A stretch of 64,000 nt of DNA from Sulfitobacter sp. S190 (GTDB lineage Bacteria > Pseudomonadota > Alphaproteobacteria > Rhodobacterales > Rhodobacteraceae): the NCBI RefSeq assembly GCF_025141935.1, contig NZ_CP081120.1:1302001-1366000 (forward strand), given 5' to 3'. Below are positions 37,285 through 48,599 of the stretch, one piece after another. A model generated the notes under the pieces. The model was not told where the DNA came from. It did not search any database and saw only the letters and a program-made list of their open reading frames with translations. A program made the position numbers and the translations under genes. Positions within the stretch are counted from its first letter, which is position 1. Every line of letters starts with the position of its first letter.

Positions 37285-38139
37285 ATGTCGATGGGACCGG
37301 TTGAGATATTCGAGGTGGGCCCGCGCGACGGCTTGCAGAACGAAAAAGGCGAAATCGCCGTGGCGGACAAGGTGGCGCTTGTCGATTGTTTGAGCGGTGC
37401 AGGGTTCCGCCGGATTGAATGCGCGAGCTTTGTGTCGCCCAAATGGGTGCCGCAGATGGCAGGGTCGGCGCAGGTGCTCGAAGGTATCAAACGGGCGGAG
37501 GGGGTGCGGTATGCTGCGCTCACTCCCAACATGCAGGGCTATGAAGAAGCGATCGCGGCGAAGGCAGATGAAATTGCCGTGTTTGCCTCGGCCTCCGAAG
37601 GGTTCAGCCGCAAGAATATAAACGCCTCGATCGAAGAAAGCATTGCCCGGTTCGAACCTATTCTGGAACAGGCCCGCCATGTCGATCTGCCGGTGCGCGG
37701 CTACGTGTCCTGCGTGATCGAATGCCCCTATGACGGGGCGATATCTCCCGAACAGGTCGCACAGGTCGCCGACAGGCTTTTTGCGATGGGCTGCTATGAG
37801 GTGTCGCTTGGCGATACGATCGGCGCAGGTACGCCAGACAGCATCGCGCGCATGCTGCTGGCCGTGCGTGACGTGGTGCCTGTGGGCCGTCTGGCGGGAC
37901 ATTACCATGACACCGGCGGCCGCGCGATCGAGAATATCGATGCGTCGCTCAGCCTTGGTGTGCGGGTGTTTGACGCCGCGGTGGGTGGTCTGGGGGGCTG
38001 TCCTTTCGCGCCGGGTGCCTCGGGCAATGTTGCTACCGAAGAGGTGGCCGCGCATCTGACCGCGCTGGGCTACGAGACAGGGCTCGATCCCGATCAGGTG
38101 GCCAAGGCCGCCGACATGGCCCGCGCGATGCGCGGCTAA
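37285..38139 (+). CDS. hmgL: Hydroxymethylglutaryl-CoA lyase
   Basis: Cleaves HMG-CoA to acetyl-CoA and acetoacetate, the last step of the leucine pathway. It has 284 residues with a TIM-barrel HMGL domain, EVGPRDGLQNE at the start (catalytic Arg/Asp), metal histidines in HYHDTGG and the signature VGGLGGCPFAPGASGN with its active-site cysteine near residue 237. It starts after GGGGGAGAAG. Also known as mvaB or liuE in other genomes. Confidence 0.95.
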   Translation: MSMGPVEIFEVGPRDGLQNEKGEIAVADKVALVDCLSGAGFRRIECASFVSPKWVPQMAGSAQVLEGIKRAEGVRYAALTPNMQGYEEAIAAKADEIAVFASASEGFSRKNINASIEESIARFEPILEQARHVDLPVRGYVSCVIECPYDGAISPEQVAQVADRLFAMGCYEVSLGDTIGAGTPDSIARMLLAVRDVVPVGRLAGHYHDTGGRAIENIDASLSLGVRVFDAAVGGLGGCPFAPGASGNVATEEVAAHLTALGYETGLDPDQVAKAADMARAMRG

Positions 38140-38152
38140 GGGAAAGATTGGC

Positions 38153-38941
38153 ATGTACGAAACAATCACGCAGCAGACCGATGCCCGCGGGGTCGCGACC
38201 CTGACGCTGAACCGCCCTGAAAAGCACAACGCGATGAGTGCGCAGATGCTGGAGGAGCTGACCAAGGCGGCGGCACAGCTCGGTGGGGATGACGCCGTGC
38301 GTGTTGTGGTGCTGACCGGAGCAGGGCGCAGTTTCTGCGCGGGTGGCGATCTGGGTTGGATGCGCGAGCAGATGGGCATGGATGCGCAGACCCGCGCCAA
38401 GGAGGCAGGCAAACTGGCAACGATGCTGGGCGCGCTGAACCGTCTGCCCAAACCATTGATCGGCAAGCTGCAGGGCAATGCCTTCGGCGGCGGTGTCGGC
38501 ATGGCCAGCGTGTGTGACGTGGCAATCGGTGTGGATACGCTCAGGATGGGGCTGACGGAGACGCGGCTGGGCATTATTCCGGCAACGATCGGGCCATACG
38601 TTATTGCACGGATGGGCGAGGGGCGTGCCCGGCGGGTTTTCATGTCGGGGCGTCTGTTCGGGGCATCGGAAGCGGTCGATCTGGGGCTCTTGGCGCGGTG
38701 TGTGCCCGAAGACGATCTCGACGCGGCGGTGGACGCGGAAATCGACCCGTATCTGTCATGCGCCCCCGGTGCCGTCGCTGCGGCCAAGCAGTTGGCGCAG
38801 GACCTCGGCGGAGCTGCCAGCAAGGAAGCGGTGGCACTGTCGATCGCGGCGCTCGCCGAACGGTGGGAAACGGAGGAGGCATCCGAAGGCATCAGCGCAT
38901 TTTTTGAAAAACGCCCGGCGGTGTGGATGCAAAAGGACTGA
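38153..38941 (+). CDS. liuC: Enoyl-CoA hydratase (probable methylglutaconyl-CoA hydratase)
   Basis: Crotonase-family enzyme of 262 residues with TLNRPEKHNAMSAQM, the oxyanion-hole loop GRSFCAGGDLGWM and GNAFGGGVGMASVCDVAIG. The missing step between MCC and HMG-CoA lyase is hydration of 3-methylglutaconyl-CoA, which this gene should supply, as LiuC does in Pseudomonas. The sequence alone does not exclude a general enoyl-CoA hydratase. Confidence 0.85.
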   Translation: MYETITQQTDARGVATLTLNRPEKHNAMSAQMLEELTKAAAQLGGDDAVRVVVLTGAGRSFCAGGDLGWMREQMGMDAQTRAKEAGKLATMLGALNRLPKPLIGKLQGNAFGGGVGMASVCDVAIGVDTLRMGLTETRLGIIPATIGPYVIARMGEGRARRVFMSGRLFGASEAVDLGLLARCVPEDDLDAAVDAEIDPYLSCAPGAVAAAKQLAQDLGGAASKEAVALSIAALAERWETEEASEGISAFFEKRPAVWMQKD

Positions 38942-38947
38942 TAAACG

Positions 38948-39841
38948 ATGCGTATTGTGTTTACCGGTGGCAGCGGCAAGGCAGGCAAACATGCGATTGC
39001 CTATCTAAAGGCGCGCGGCCACGTCGTTCTCAATGTCGACCTGACAGCCGTCGATCTGCCCGGTGTGCAGACCCGGATCGCCGATATGACCGACGCGGGC
39101 CAGATGCACGATGTGATGCACAGCTATGCGGGTCTGGACGAGCTGGGCACCGGCAACGGGCCGCAACCCTTTGATGCGGTGGTGCATTTCGCCGCCGTTC
39201 CGCGCATATTGATACACCCCGATAACGAGACTTTTCGCATAAATACGGTCGGCACCTACAATGTCATCGACGCCGCGTTGAAAGCCGGCATTCGCAAGAT
39301 CGTCTTTGCCTCGTCAGAGACGACATATGGCGTCTGCTTTGCCGACGGCCACCGTTTGCCCGATTACCTGCCCGTCGACGAAGATCATCCGACGGTCCCA
39401 GAAGACAGCTATGCGATGTCCAAGGTCTGCAACGAGGCGACAGCGCGCAGTTTTCAGGCACGCACCCATGCGGATATCTACGGGTTGCGCATCAACAACG
39501 TCATCGAACCCCACGAATACAAAGAGATATTTCCGCGTTTCGTCGAAGACCCCTCTCTGAGAGAGCGCAATATCTTCGGCTATATCGACGCCCGCGATCT
39601 GGGTCACATGGTCGATTGTTGTTTGCGGACCGACGGGTTGGGATACGAGATTTTCAACGTGGCAAATCCGGATTTGTCGGTCGATATGACGACACAGGCG
39701 CTCTGCGCGCAGTTCTATCCGGATGTACCGGTGCGGGAGGAATTGGAAGTCCATCAGACCGTCTATGCCATCGACCGCGCACGGCGTCTCGTCGGTTTTG
39801 CACCGCAACATGATTGGCGATCGGAACTGGCCAAAGGGTAG
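38948..39841 (+). CDS. NAD(P)-dependent epimerase/dehydratase family protein
   Basis: A 297-residue extended SDR. The cofactor loop is TGGSGKAGKHA (residues 6-16), an acidic residue ends the second strand (NVDLT), and the catalytic YAMSK lies near residue 156. The family covers sugar epimerases and dehydratases and uronate dehydrogenases; no substrate can be named. It starts six bases after the hydratase stop, as the last gene of the operon, although it has no clear place in leucine degradation. Confidence 0.85.
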   Translation: MRIVFTGGSGKAGKHAIAYLKARGHVVLNVDLTAVDLPGVQTRIADMTDAGQMHDVMHSYAGLDELGTGNGPQPFDAVVHFAAVPRILIHPDNETFRINTVGTYNVIDAALKAGIRKIVFASSETTYGVCFADGHRLPDYLPVDEDHPTVPEDSYAMSKVCNEATARSFQARTHADIYGLRINNVIEPHEYKEIFPRFVEDPSLRERNIFGYIDARDLGHMVDCCLRTDGLGYEIFNVANPDLSVDMTTQALCAQFYPDVPVREELEVHQTVYAIDRARRLVGFAPQHDWRSELAKG

Positions 39842-39852
39842 GGCCGACGCAA

Positions 39853-39880
39853 AAAGGGCGGCCCGAAGACCGCCCTTTGT
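39853..39880. terminator. Bidirectional intrinsic terminator
   Basis: Nine-bp stem AAAGGGCGG / CCGCCCTTT with an eight-base loop, between the convergent epimerase and fasciclin genes. On minus it ends in five T residues; on plus in three. Confidence 0.88.
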
Positions 39881-39898
39881 AAACCGGTTATCCATGCC

Positions 39899-40405
39899 TC
39901 AATCGGGCAGCAGGACTTCGTCGATCACGTGGATCACACCGTTTGTCGCCAGAATGTCGGCATTCGTGACGGCGGCGTTGTTTACCTTGACCGAGGGACC
40001 GAATTTGGAGCCCGTGCCGTCGACGCGAATGGTCTGACCGTTGACTGTGGCGACGTTCTGCACCGTGCCCAGCACGTCACCGGCCTGAATGGCACCGGGT
40101 ACGACGTGGTATGTCAGGATGCTTGTCAGCAGGTCCTTGTTTTCGGGCAGCAGCAGATTGTCGACTGTGCCGGCTGGCAGTGCGGCAAATGCGGCGTCAG
40201 TCGGGGCAAAGACGGTGAACGGGCCGGGACCACGCAGTGTGTCTTCAAGGCCAGCGGCCTGAACGGCAGCGACGAGAGTGGAGAAGTTGCCGTCGGCAGC
40301 TGCGATATCGACAATATCGCTACCTGTGTTTGCCGGTGCGCAGGCGGTCAGCGCGCCAAGTGCAGCAGCGGCGATTGTGGCCTTGAGAGCAAAACGTCTT
40401 TTCAT
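39899..40405 (-). CDS. Fasciclin-domain lipoprotein
   Basis: A 168-residue protein with a signal ending in LTAC (Cys22), a probable lipobox, and one fasciclin (FAS1/beta-Ig-H3) domain filling residues 35-168. The H1 motif is [14 protein letters not shown], the YH motif ILTYHVVPG, and the H2-like end [18 protein letters not shown]. Bacterial single-FAS1 proteins are implicated in adhesion. The start at ATG 40405 follows AAAGGAC; the longer upstream frame lacks a signal sequence. It is monocistronic, divergent from the nuo operon. Confidence 0.9.
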   Translation of the reverse strand: MKRRFALKATIAAAALGALTACAPANTGSDIVDIAAADGNFSTLVAAVQAAGLEDTLRGPGPFTVFAPTDAAFAALPAGTVDNLLLPENKDLLTSILTYHVVPGAIQAGDVLGTVQNVATVNGQTIRVDGTGSKFGPSVKVNNAAVTNADILATNGVIHVIDEVLLPD

Positions 40406-40811
40406 GGTCTGTCCTTTATCAGTAACAATCGATGCACAGCCCCCCAGCACCCATTGCTGACATTCCGGCATCGTATGTTCCGTTAAACGCAGCAACTCGG
40501 CCATTGGTTCACAAATATTTCAAACGATGTGTAATTTGCGCAAGTTTCGGCGCGTTGCCGCCAATTGCGCGGCGAATATCAGCCTGTCGGCGGGTCCGGT
40601 GTTATCCGCAGGCCACGACCACCCGCCAAGGGCGTGGTCGGACGCTCATTCGCGGCACGATCCCGCCTGCAATTTTTCCGCCCCCGAGGGCCTGCCTGCG
40701 ACAGCTTTCCACGCCTGATCCCGTTGACCCCACCGGTCCACGGGGCTAAACCCACCCTGACGCGTAGAGCGGGGCACCCAACGCCCACGCTATCCAAGAA
40801 AGGAGCCACCC
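40406..40811. other. 406-base intergenic region upstream of nuoA
   Basis: No supported open frame. It should contain the fasciclin promoter (minus) and the nuo promoter (plus). For nuo, TTGACC (40724-40729) with TAAACC (40747-40752) at 17 bases is the best sigma-70-like candidate I see, about 60 bases before the start. A strong hairpin lies further upstream and is listed separately. Confidence 0.5.
40616..40640. promoter_or_regulatory. Inverted repeat upstream of the nuo operon
   Basis: CGACCA pairs with TGGTCG, and inside it CGCC pairs with GGCG around an AAG loop, with two unpaired C bases. It lies about 85 bases upstream of the candidate nuo -35 and has no T-run, so a protein-binding site or leader structure is more likely than a terminator. 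Confidence 0.4.
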
Positions 40812-42123
<1,312 letters not shown>

Positions 42124-42124
42124 G

Positions 42125-42730
42125 ATGAGTGACGCATTGAATGAATTGGGCGCCTACGTCGAGGCCAAGCGCCCTGACTGCGTTCTGGCCTGGGATGTGA
42201 CACACGGAGAGCTGAACCTCAACGTGACGCTGGCAAATATCGCCGGTCTGATCGAGTTTCTCAAAAGCGATGCAACCTGCCGGTTCTCGTCTCTCGTCGA
42301 CATCACGGCGGTGGATTATCCCGGACGCGCGAAACGCTTCGACGTCGTCTACCATCTGCTCAGCATGTACCAGAACCACCGCATCCGCCTGCGCGTTGCA
42401 GTGCGCGAACAGGACATGGTGCCGTCGCTGACGGGCGTGCACCCCTCGGCCAACTGGTTCGAACGCGAAGTCTTCGACATGTTCGGCATCCTGTTCTCGG
42501 GCCATCCCGATCTGCGGCGCCTGCTGACCGACTACGGCTTTCGCGGCCACCCGCTGCGCAAGGACTTCCCCACAACAGGCTATACCGAGGTCCGCTACGA
42601 CGAGGCGGAAAAGCGGGTTGTCTATGAGCCGGTAAGCCTTGTGCAGGAATACCGCCAGTTCGATTTCATGTCGCCCTGGGAAGGGGCCGACTATATCCTG
42701 CCTGGCGACGAAAAGGAGAGTGCGAAATGA
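42125..42730 (+). CDS. nuoC: NADH-quinone oxidoreductase subunit C
   Basis: The 30-kDa-type peripheral-arm subunit, 201 residues, not fused to NuoD as it is in E. coli. The signature [20 protein letters not shown] near residue 115 and [10 protein letters not shown] near 140 are intact. The C-terminus ends in a charged GDEKESAK tail. It overlaps nuoD by four bases. Confidence 0.96.
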   Translation: MSDALNELGAYVEAKRPDCVLAWDVTHGELNLNVTLANIAGLIEFLKSDATCRFSSLVDITAVDYPGRAKRFDVVYHLLSMYQNHRIRLRVAVREQDMVPSLTGVHPSANWFEREVFDMFGILFSGHPDLRRLLTDYGFRGHPLRKDFPTTGYTEVRYDEAEKRVVYEPVSLVQEYRQFDFMSPWEGADYILPGDEKESAK

Positions 42731-43962
42731 TGGACGGCTCCAAATTTGACGACGGCAGTGTTGACGCACAGTCCGGCGAACAGAAAATCCGTAACTTCAA
42801 CATCAACTTCGGGCCCCAGCACCCGGCGGCCCACGGGGTGTTGCGCCTGGTGCTGGAACTGGACGGCGAGGTGGTCGAACGGTGCGATCCGCACATCGGC
42901 CTGCTGCACCGCGGTACCGAAAAGCTGATGGAAAGCCGCACCTATCTGCAAAACCTGCCCTATTTCGACAGGCTCGATTACGTCTCGCCGATGAACCAGG
43001 AACATGCCTGGTGCCTTGCCATCGAACGGCTCACCGGGGTCGAAGTGCCGCGCCGCGCGCAGCTGATCCGCATCCTTTATTCCGAAATCGGCCGCATCCT
43101 CAGCCATCTGCTGAATGTCACGACACAGGCGATGGACGTCGGCGCGCTCACCCCGCCGCTGTGGGGCTTCGAAGAACGCGAAGAACTGATGATCTTCTAC
43201 GAACGGGCCTGCGGCGCGCGTCTGCACGCGGCCTACTTCCGGCCCGGCGGCGTCCATCAGGATTTGCCCGCAGGTCTGTTGGACGACATTGAATCCTGGG
43301 CCGAAAAGTTCCTCACAGGTTTCATGGTCGATATCGACGGGTTGCTGACGGAAAACCGGATCTTCAAACAACGCAACGCCGACATCGGTATCGTCACCGA
43401 GGAAGACATCCAGAATTGGGGTTTTTCCGGCGTGATGGTGCGTGGCTCGGGGCTGGCATGGGATCTGCGCCGGTCGCAGCCCTACGAATGCTACGATGAA
43501 TTCGACTTCCAGATACCCGTGGGCAAGAACGGCGACTGCTACGATCGCTACCTCGTCCGGATGGAAGAGATGCGCCAGTCGACGTATATCATCCAGCAAG
43601 CCATCGAAAAGCTGCGCGCACCGGAAGGTCAGGGCGATGTGCTCGCGCGGGGCAAGATCACACCGCCCAAACGGTCCGATATGAAAACCTCGATGGAAAG
43701 CCTGATCCACCATTTCAAGCTCTACACCGAAGGCTTCCATGTTCCCGAAGGCGAAGTCTATGCCGCGGTCGAAGCGCCCAAGGGTGAATTCGGCGTCTAT
43801 CTGGTGGCGGACGGGACCAACAAACCCTACCGCGCAAAACTGCGGGCGCCGGGGTATCTGCACCTGCAGGCAATGGACTATATGTCCAAGGGCCACCAGC
43901 TCGCCGATGTGGCCGCAATCATCGGCACGATGGATGTGGTCTTCGGAGAAATCGACCGATGA
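42727..43962 (+). CDS. nuoD: NADH-quinone oxidoreductase subunit D
   Basis: The 49-kDa-type subunit that forms the quinone pocket with NuoB, 411 residues. [15 protein letters not shown] carries the quinone-binding histidine, and [14 protein letters not shown] and the FGEIDR C-terminus are conserved. ATG 42727 overlaps the nuoC stop; a second in-frame ATG is at 42730. It is followed by a 105-base gap that holds repeat copy C. Confidence 0.97.
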   Translation: MMDGSKFDDGSVDAQSGEQKIRNFNINFGPQHPAAHGVLRLVLELDGEVVERCDPHIGLLHRGTEKLMESRTYLQNLPYFDRLDYVSPMNQEHAWCLAIERLTGVEVPRRAQLIRILYSEIGRILSHLLNVTTQAMDVGALTPPLWGFEEREELMIFYERACGARLHAAYFRPGGVHQDLPAGLLDDIESWAEKFLTGFMVDIDGLLTENRIFKQRNADIGIVTEEDIQNWGFSGVMVRGSGLAWDLRRSQPYECYDEFDFQIPVGKNGDCYDRYLVRMEEMRQSTYIIQQAIEKLRAPEGQGDVLARGKITPPKRSDMKTSMESLIHHFKLYTEGFHVPEGEVYAAVEAPKGEFGVYLVADGTNKPYRAKLRAPGYLHLQAMDYMSKGHQLADVAAIIGTMDVVFGEIDR

Positions 43963-43997
43963 CGCGTCCGCGCGGACAGGCCGCATCGCCGCCGCGC

Positions 43998-44019
43998 CTT
44001 CATCTTGCCCGCTAAACTC
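43998..44019 (+). repeat. 22-nt dispersed intergenic element, copy C
   Basis: It begins CTTCATCTTGCCC and ends GCTAAACTC, 35 bases after the nuoD stop in the nuoD-nuoE gap. A CTCC-CGCC-GGAG hairpin (44017-44028) overlaps its end, comparable to the GTTCC-GAC-GGAAC hairpin after copy A. Confidence 0.65.
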
Positions 44020-44067
44020 CCGCCGGAGGCATCCGACGCCGCGACACAGACCAAGGGAAGACCCTAA

Positions 44068-45336
44068 ATGCTACGCCGCCTACATCCTGACCAACCCGAA
44101 AGCTTTGCGTTCACCGCCGCCAACCAGGCATGGGCCGAAGGCCAGATCACCAAGTTCCCCGAGGGCCGTCAGGCCAGCGCGATCATCCCGCTGTTGTGGC
44201 GCGCGCAGGAACAGGAAGGCTGGCTCAGCCGGCCGGCGATCGAACATGTCGCCGAAATGCTGGGGCTGGCCTATATCCGGGCACTTGAGGTGGCGACATT
44301 CTACTTCATGTTCCAGCTGCAACCGGTTGGTTCCGTGGCACATATTCAGGTTTGCGGCACAACGTCTTGCATGATTTGCGGCGCCGAGGATCTGATCGGC
44401 ATCTGCCGCGACCGCATCGCGCCCAACCCGCATCAATTGTCCGCGGATGGCAAATTCTCGTGGGAAGAGGTCGAATGCCTTGGTGCGTGTTCCAACGCGC
44501 CCATGGCCCAGATCGGCAAGGACTACTACGAAGACCTGACCGCCGAGCGGTTTACAGAAATGCTCGATCAGCTGGCCGCAGGCGATGTGCCGGTCCCCGG
44601 TCCGCAAAACGGGCGCTACGCCTCCGAGCCCCTGTCGGGGCTGACGTCGCTGACGGAATACGACAGCGGCAAGACCCAGTATAACGCCTCCGCCCAGTTG
44701 GCGACGGACATCGGCGATACGGTCAAACGCATCGACGGGACGGAAGTGCCGCTGCTGATGCCGTGGCAGGGCAAGGCCGCAAATACCGGCAAGAAACCTC
44801 CCGCCAAGAAAGCGGCGCGTGACGACATGATGCCGCCGGATGGGCCGGACGGCAATCAGGGCGGCAGGCTCGCGGGTGCGCCGGCCGCGCCGCGCAACAC
44901 CGGCGTCAGCTCGGACATGTCCGGCGAAACAACCGGAGAAGCAGACGGCGCCACCGCAGCCGCGCGCCCCGATCCCGAAAAAGTGGCCCCCAAACCGAAA
45001 AAAGCGGTCAAGGCTCAGTCCGGCGTGCCCGCCGCGGGTCCCGGTAAAAAGCCCCGCACGATGAAGGCGCCGCGCAAATCGGGGGCCGATGATCTCAAGA
45101 TGATCCGCGGTGTCGGTCCCAAGCTGGAGCGCATGCTCAACGACATGGGATTTTTCCATTTTGACCAAATCGCAAAATGGGGCCAAGATGAACTTGCCTG
45201 GGTGGATCAGAACCTTGAGGGTTTCAAGGGACGGGCCAGCCGTGACGAATGGGTCGATCAGGCAGACAAACTTGCGCGGGGTGAGCAGACGGCTTTTTCC
45301 GCTAAAGCCCGCGATGACGGGCGTTACGGCGGATAG
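44068..45336 (+). CDS. nuoE: NADH-quinone oxidoreductase subunit E with C-terminal extension
   Basis: The 24-kDa-type subunit with cluster N1a, 422 residues against about 170 in E. coli. Residues 1-165 are the thioredoxin-like domain, with cluster ligands Cys96, Cys101, Cys137 and Cys141. A Lys/Pro/Ala-rich, probably disordered stretch (about 230-338) leads to a C-terminal domain (339-422) with a helix-hairpin-helix look ([17 protein letters not shown]). Long NuoE forms are known in Rhodobacter relatives. The same C-terminal domain recurs in the next gene. Confidence 0.95.
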   Translation: MLRRLHPDQPESFAFTAANQAWAEGQITKFPEGRQASAIIPLLWRAQEQEGWLSRPAIEHVAEMLGLAYIRALEVATFYFMFQLQPVGSVAHIQVCGTTSCMICGAEDLIGICRDRIAPNPHQLSADGKFSWEEVECLGACSNAPMAQIGKDYYEDLTAERFTEMLDQLAAGDVPVPGPQNGRYASEPLSGLTSLTEYDSGKTQYNASAQLATDIGDTVKRIDGTEVPLLMPWQGKAANTGKKPPAKKAARDDMMPPDGPDGNQGGRLAGAPAAPRNTGVSSDMSGETTGEADGATAAARPDPEKVAPKPKKAVKAQSGVPAAGPGKKPRTMKAPRKSGADDLKMIRGVGPKLERMLNDMGFFHFDQIAKWGQDELAWVDQNLEGFKGRASRDEWVDQADKLARGEQTAFSAKARDDGRYGG

Positions 45337-45376
45337 GTAAGGATCCGCCTGTTCCACAGGGGGATAAGTACAGTTT

Positions 45377-46252
45377 ATGGCAACGCATCAAAAAAGCACC
45401 GAATGTGTGGTGACCTGTTGGGGGATCGCCGCTGCCGTTGGCGTCCTCGCGATGGTCATGCTTTGGTGGATGGGTGATTTTTCCGCGCTGCAGGCCATCT
45501 TTACCGGTGGATTGATCGGCTTTGTGCTGGGTCTCGTGCTCAGCCTGACGATCTGTCGGCCACAAACCGCCGCTGCCGCTCTGGCATCGGAAGACAAACC
45601 CGCCGACCGCTACGCGCGTGAAGCAGCCGAGAAGAAAGCGCAGGCCGCTGAAACGGCGCATCAGGCCGGCACTGCCGGTACGGCTGCGGGCAACGCACCG
45701 ACTGCGGCCGCCCCGGCGTCTGCGTCGACCACGACATCGACATCGACAGGTGCCGCCGCGGCCCAGCCTGCCGCATTTGTGATGCAGCCCAGCAAAAAGC
45801 TCGCAGGGCAGGAGGAGCTCTCCGCGCGCAAGGGCAGCTGGAAATACGAAGGCGCAGGCGCCTCCGCCGTCGAGGCCCAGCCCGATGCGCCCGCTGCAGC
45901 GCCGAAACCGGCCGCGAAAAAGGCCGCGCCGAAGAAAGCCGCATCAGCCGATGCGGCCCCTGCGATCGAGGACGGTCCGCAAAGCGAACCCGATCTTTAC
46001 ACAAGCGCACCGTCCGGGGGCGGCGATGACCTCAAACTGATCAGCGGTGTCGGTCCCAAGCTGGAACAAACGCTCAACGATCTGGGGATCTACAAGTTCG
46101 AGCAGGTCGCAAAATGGGGACCGGAGGAAATCGCGTGGGTCGACGCGCGCATCCGCTTCAAGGGCCGGATCACCCGCGACGACTGGATGAGTCAGGCCAG
46201 CACGCTGGCCGCAGGCGGCGAGACCGAGTTCTCGTCGCGCAACAAGAAATAG
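45377..46252 (+). CDS. Membrane protein with NuoE-like C-terminal helix-hairpin-helix domain
   Basis: A 291-residue protein: two membrane helices (about 10-32 and 38-62), a long Ala/Pro/Lys-rich, low-complexity stretch (65-212) and a C-terminal domain (216-291) clearly homologous to the end of NuoE (LISGVGPKLEQTLNDLG, then FEQVAKWGPEEIAWVD). It would place that domain on the cytoplasmic membrane next to complex I. The domain resembles HhH/DUF4332-type modules, but the function is unknown. It starts 40 bases after nuoE. Confidence 0.8.
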   Translation: MATHQKSTECVVTCWGIAAAVGVLAMVMLWWMGDFSALQAIFTGGLIGFVLGLVLSLTICRPQTAAAALASEDKPADRYAREAAEKKAQAAETAHQAGTAGTAAGNAPTAAAPASASTTTSTSTGAAAAQPAAFVMQPSKKLAGQEELSARKGSWKYEGAGASAVEAQPDAPAAAPKPAAKKAAPKKAASADAAPAIEDGPQSEPDLYTSAPSGGGDDLKLISGVGPKLEQTLNDLGIYKFEQVAKWGPEEIAWVDARIRFKGRITRDDWMSQASTLAAGGETEFSSRNKK

Positions 46253-46272
46253 CCTGAGGGAGCCGCCGCACC

Positions 46273-46497
46273 ATGCGCGACAAGGACGACGAATTGTCGC
46301 GCAAGGGACGGCGGCTGGCACTGGTCTCGGTGGCCTGCGCCTTTACCTTCATGGCAATCGAATTTTTGGGGGCTGCCTACGGGTGGCCCAACAATGTGAT
46401 GGGCCTGTTGGAACTGGGCATAGCCGCCGTGTTCCTGTGGGTGATGGTACAAAGCTACATGCTCTGGCGACAACGCCAGCGCGATGAGAATGGATGA
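46273..46497 (+). CDS. DUF5337-type small membrane protein
   Basis: A 74-residue protein: a charged N-terminus ([15 protein letters not shown]), then two membrane helices (about 15-35 and 42-62) and an Arg/Gln-rich tail. From memory it matches the Rhodobacteraceae DUF5337 family, of unknown function. The start follows GAGGGAG. Its stop overlaps the first possible nuoF start (ATGA), so it is coupled to nuoF. Confidence 0.78.
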   Translation: MRDKDDELSRKGRRLALVSVACAFTFMAIEFLGAAYGWPNNVMGLLELGIAAVFLWVMVQSYMLWRQRQRDENG

Positions 46498-47798
46498 GCG
46501 ATATGCTGCAGGATAAAGACCGGATTTTCACCAATATCTATGGCATGCATGACCGCACCCTGAAGGGGGCGCAGGCACGCGGGCATTGGGACGGCACGGC
46601 CAACATCATCAAGAAGGGCCGCGACTGGATCGTGGACGAGATGAAGGCATCGGGTCTGCGCGGCCGCGGCGGAGCGGGCTTCCCCACGGGCCTGAAATGG
46701 TCGTTCATGCCCAAGGAAAGCGACGGGCGTCCGTCCTATCTGGTGGTCAACGCCGACGAATCCGAGCCGGGCACATGCAAAGACCGCGAAATCATGCGCC
46801 ATGATCCGCACACCTTGATCGAAGGGTGCCTGATCGCCTCTTTCGCGATGAACGCGCACGCCTGCTATATCTACATTCGCGGCGAGTACATCCGCGAGAA
46901 AGAAGCCCTGCAAAACGCCATCGACGAGGCCTATGACGCAGGCCTTCTGGGCAAGAATGCCGCCGGGTCCGGCTGGGACTTCGATCTCTATCTGGCACAT
47001 GGGGCAGGGGCGTACATCTGCGGTGAGGAAACCGCCTTGCTGGAAAGCCTCGAAGGCAAGAAAGGGATGCCGCGGATGAAGCCGCCATTCCCGGCGGGTG
47101 CGGGCCTTTATGGCTGCCCCACCACGGTCAACAACGTCGAATCCATCGCCGTGGTGCCGACGATCCTGCGCCGCGGGGGCGAATGGTTCGCAGGTTTTGG
47201 CCGCCCGAACAACGCAGGGACCAAGCTCTTTGCGATCTCGGGCCACGTCAACAACCCCTGCGTGGTCGAAGAAGCGATGAGCATCTCCTTCGAAGAGCTG
47301 ATCGAAAAGCACTGCGGCGGCATCCGTGGCGGCTGGGACAATCTCAAGGCAGTGATCCCCGGCGGATCGTCTGTCCCGATGATCCCGGGCAAAGACATGC
47401 GCGACGCGATCATGGATTTCGATTACCTGCGTGAACAGCGCTCGGGCCTTGGCACCGCCGCGGTGATCGTGATGGACAACTCCACCGACGTGATCAAGGC
47501 AATCTGGCGGCTGTCGAAGTTCTACAAGCACGAAAGCTGCGGGCAGTGTACGCCCTGCCGCGAAGGCACCGGCTGGATGATGCGTGTCATGGACCGGTTG
47601 GTCAAAGGCGATGCGGAGCCCGAGGAAATCGACATGCTGCTCGACGTGACCAAACAGGTCGAAGGCCACACCATCTGCGCGTTGGGTGATGCGGCGGCAT
47701 GGCCAATCCAGGGTCTCATCCGCCATTTCCGCGATGAGATCGAAGACCGGATCGCGCATAAACGCGCCCGTCCGGTTGCGCCGGTCGCGGCAGAGTAA
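46494..47798 (+). CDS. nuoF: NADH-quinone oxidoreductase subunit F
   Basis: The 51-kDa-type subunit that binds NADH, FMN and cluster N3, 434 residues. The FMN/NADH loop is [15 protein letters not shown] near residue 60, [19 protein letters not shown] lies near 170, and the N3 cysteines are in [12 protein letters not shown] with a fourth further on in [13 protein letters not shown] 46494 overlaps the upstream stop; ATG 46503 (MLQDKDRIF) is equally possible and fits relatives well. Confidence 0.97.
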   Translation: MSDMLQDKDRIFTNIYGMHDRTLKGAQARGHWDGTANIIKKGRDWIVDEMKASGLRGRGGAGFPTGLKWSFMPKESDGRPSYLVVNADESEPGTCKDREIMRHDPHTLIEGCLIASFAMNAHACYIYIRGEYIREKEALQNAIDEAYDAGLLGKNAAGSGWDFDLYLAHGAGAYICGEETALLESLEGKKGMPRMKPPFPAGAGLYGCPTTVNNVESIAVVPTILRRGGEWFAGFGRPNNAGTKLFAISGHVNNPCVVEEAMSISFEELIEKHCGGIRGGWDNLKAVIPGGSSVPMIPGKDMRDAIMDFDYLREQRSGLGTAAVIVMDNSTDVIKAIWRLSKFYKHESCGQCTPCREGTGWMMRVMDRLVKGDAEPEEIDMLLDVTKQVEGHTICALGDAAAWPIQGLIRHFRDEIEDRIAHKRARPVAPVAAE

Positions 47799-48100
47799 TG
47801 CTGGCAGAAATCCTGAACTTCGTCGCAATGCCACTGGTTTTTGCGGTGGTTCAGGCGGTTCTGTTCTTTGTCATCATGGGCCGGGCGGGGCAAATCGGCG
47901 CGGTCCGGCTGTGGTCCCTTGCGCCGTTCTTGCCGGTGCTTGCGATGATCGGGATCTACATCGCGGGGGGCTGGATCACCTTTTACCAGGTGCTCGATCC
48001 GATCCCGTTTGCGGTCCCGCTCTACCAACTGTTCATGGCGCTCGTGGGGTTCATTCCCGTTTTCGTTCTGGCTTTCGGCCGGTGGCCACGATTGGGCTAA
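47798..48100 (+). CDS. Small membrane protein between nuoF and nuoG (three helices)
   Basis: A 100-residue hydrophobic protein with three predicted helices (about 5-28, 40-60, 72-93) and few charged residues. It begins [19 protein letters not shown]. Its ATG shares one base with the nuoF stop (TAATG), so it is translationally coupled. I recognise no family. Confidence 0.7.
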   Translation: MLAEILNFVAMPLVFAVVQAVLFFVIMGRAGQIGAVRLWSLAPFLPVLAMIGIYIAGGWITFYQVLDPIPFAVPLYQLFMALVGFIPVFVLAFGRWPRLG

Positions 48101-48265
48101 GACCTGCGGCCCGCACCCGTTTCGATAGGATACCTGAGATGACTGCAACGCACTGTCCCGTGACTGTCTGTGCCCGCCTTGGGTGGGCAGGCTTGAAAGT
48201 GCCCACGGCGCCGACCTCAAGCACTGTCCGGTCCGTCCGGCGCATAAGCTGATCGGTCGCGGCGC

Positions 48266-48505
48266 ATGGGGTTCTTTCGCAACATCTGGGACGGGCTGCT
48301 CAGCCTTGGTGCCTGCATTGTCACCTTGGTCATCTTTGGCCTGCCGGTCTGGGCCACGCATCAGGCAATCACCTACGGCATTGTGCCTGCATGGTTCTAT
48401 GTGGCGCTGGTCGGTTTGGTTTATGTGGGCGGCAATCTGGCGATCGCCTTCCTGCGCAAGGCACTTGACGGTGTGGCCCCCTTGCGCGAACGGCGCAGGC
48501 GCTGA
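48266..48505 (+). CDS. Small membrane protein (two helices) in the nuo operon
   Basis: A 79-residue protein with two predicted helices (about 11-31 and 40-62) and a strongly basic tail ending RERRRR, suggesting a cytoplasmic C-terminus. There is no clear Shine-Dalgarno. The preceding 165 bases hold only a short hairpin (TGCCCGCC-TTG-GGTGGGCA, 48171-48189). Family unknown. Confidence 0.6.
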   Translation: MGFFRNIWDGLLSLGACIVTLVIFGLPVWATHQAITYGIVPAWFYVALVGLVYVGGNLAIAFLRKALDGVAPLRERRRR

Positions 48506-48565
48506 GCATCAAAGCACTGGCAGCATGCGCAATTTTGCGCAATAACGGCGCAGACGGAAAGACAG

Positions 48566-48583
48566 CCCCGCCCGCGGGCGGGG
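48566..48583 (+). promoter_or_regulatory. Perfect GC palindrome before the lipoprotein gene
   Basis: CCCCGCCCGCGGGCGGGG is an 18-base perfect palindrome ending seven bases before the GGA of the ribosome binding site of the gene at 48600. As RNA it would form a very stable hairpin. It has no T-run, so it is more likely an mRNA processing or stability element. Confidence 0.5.
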
Positions 48584-48599
48584 ATGAAAGGACTGAGCG

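Noticed and set aside
40579..40809. Minus-strand frame in the nuo upstream region
   Set aside because: No ribosome binding site, low-complexity product, and the region overlaps the expected nuo promoter.
45640..45960. Ala/Pro/Lys-rich repeats resembling a tandem repeat or array
   Set aside because: This is protein-level low complexity in the linker of the 45377 gene, not a nucleotide repeat or CRISPR.
48139..48252. 37-codon open frame before the small membrane protein at 48266
   Set aside because: AGGA lies upstream, but the product has no helix or motif, there is no overlap coupling, and a hairpin crosses it. The evidence is too weak to call it a gene.
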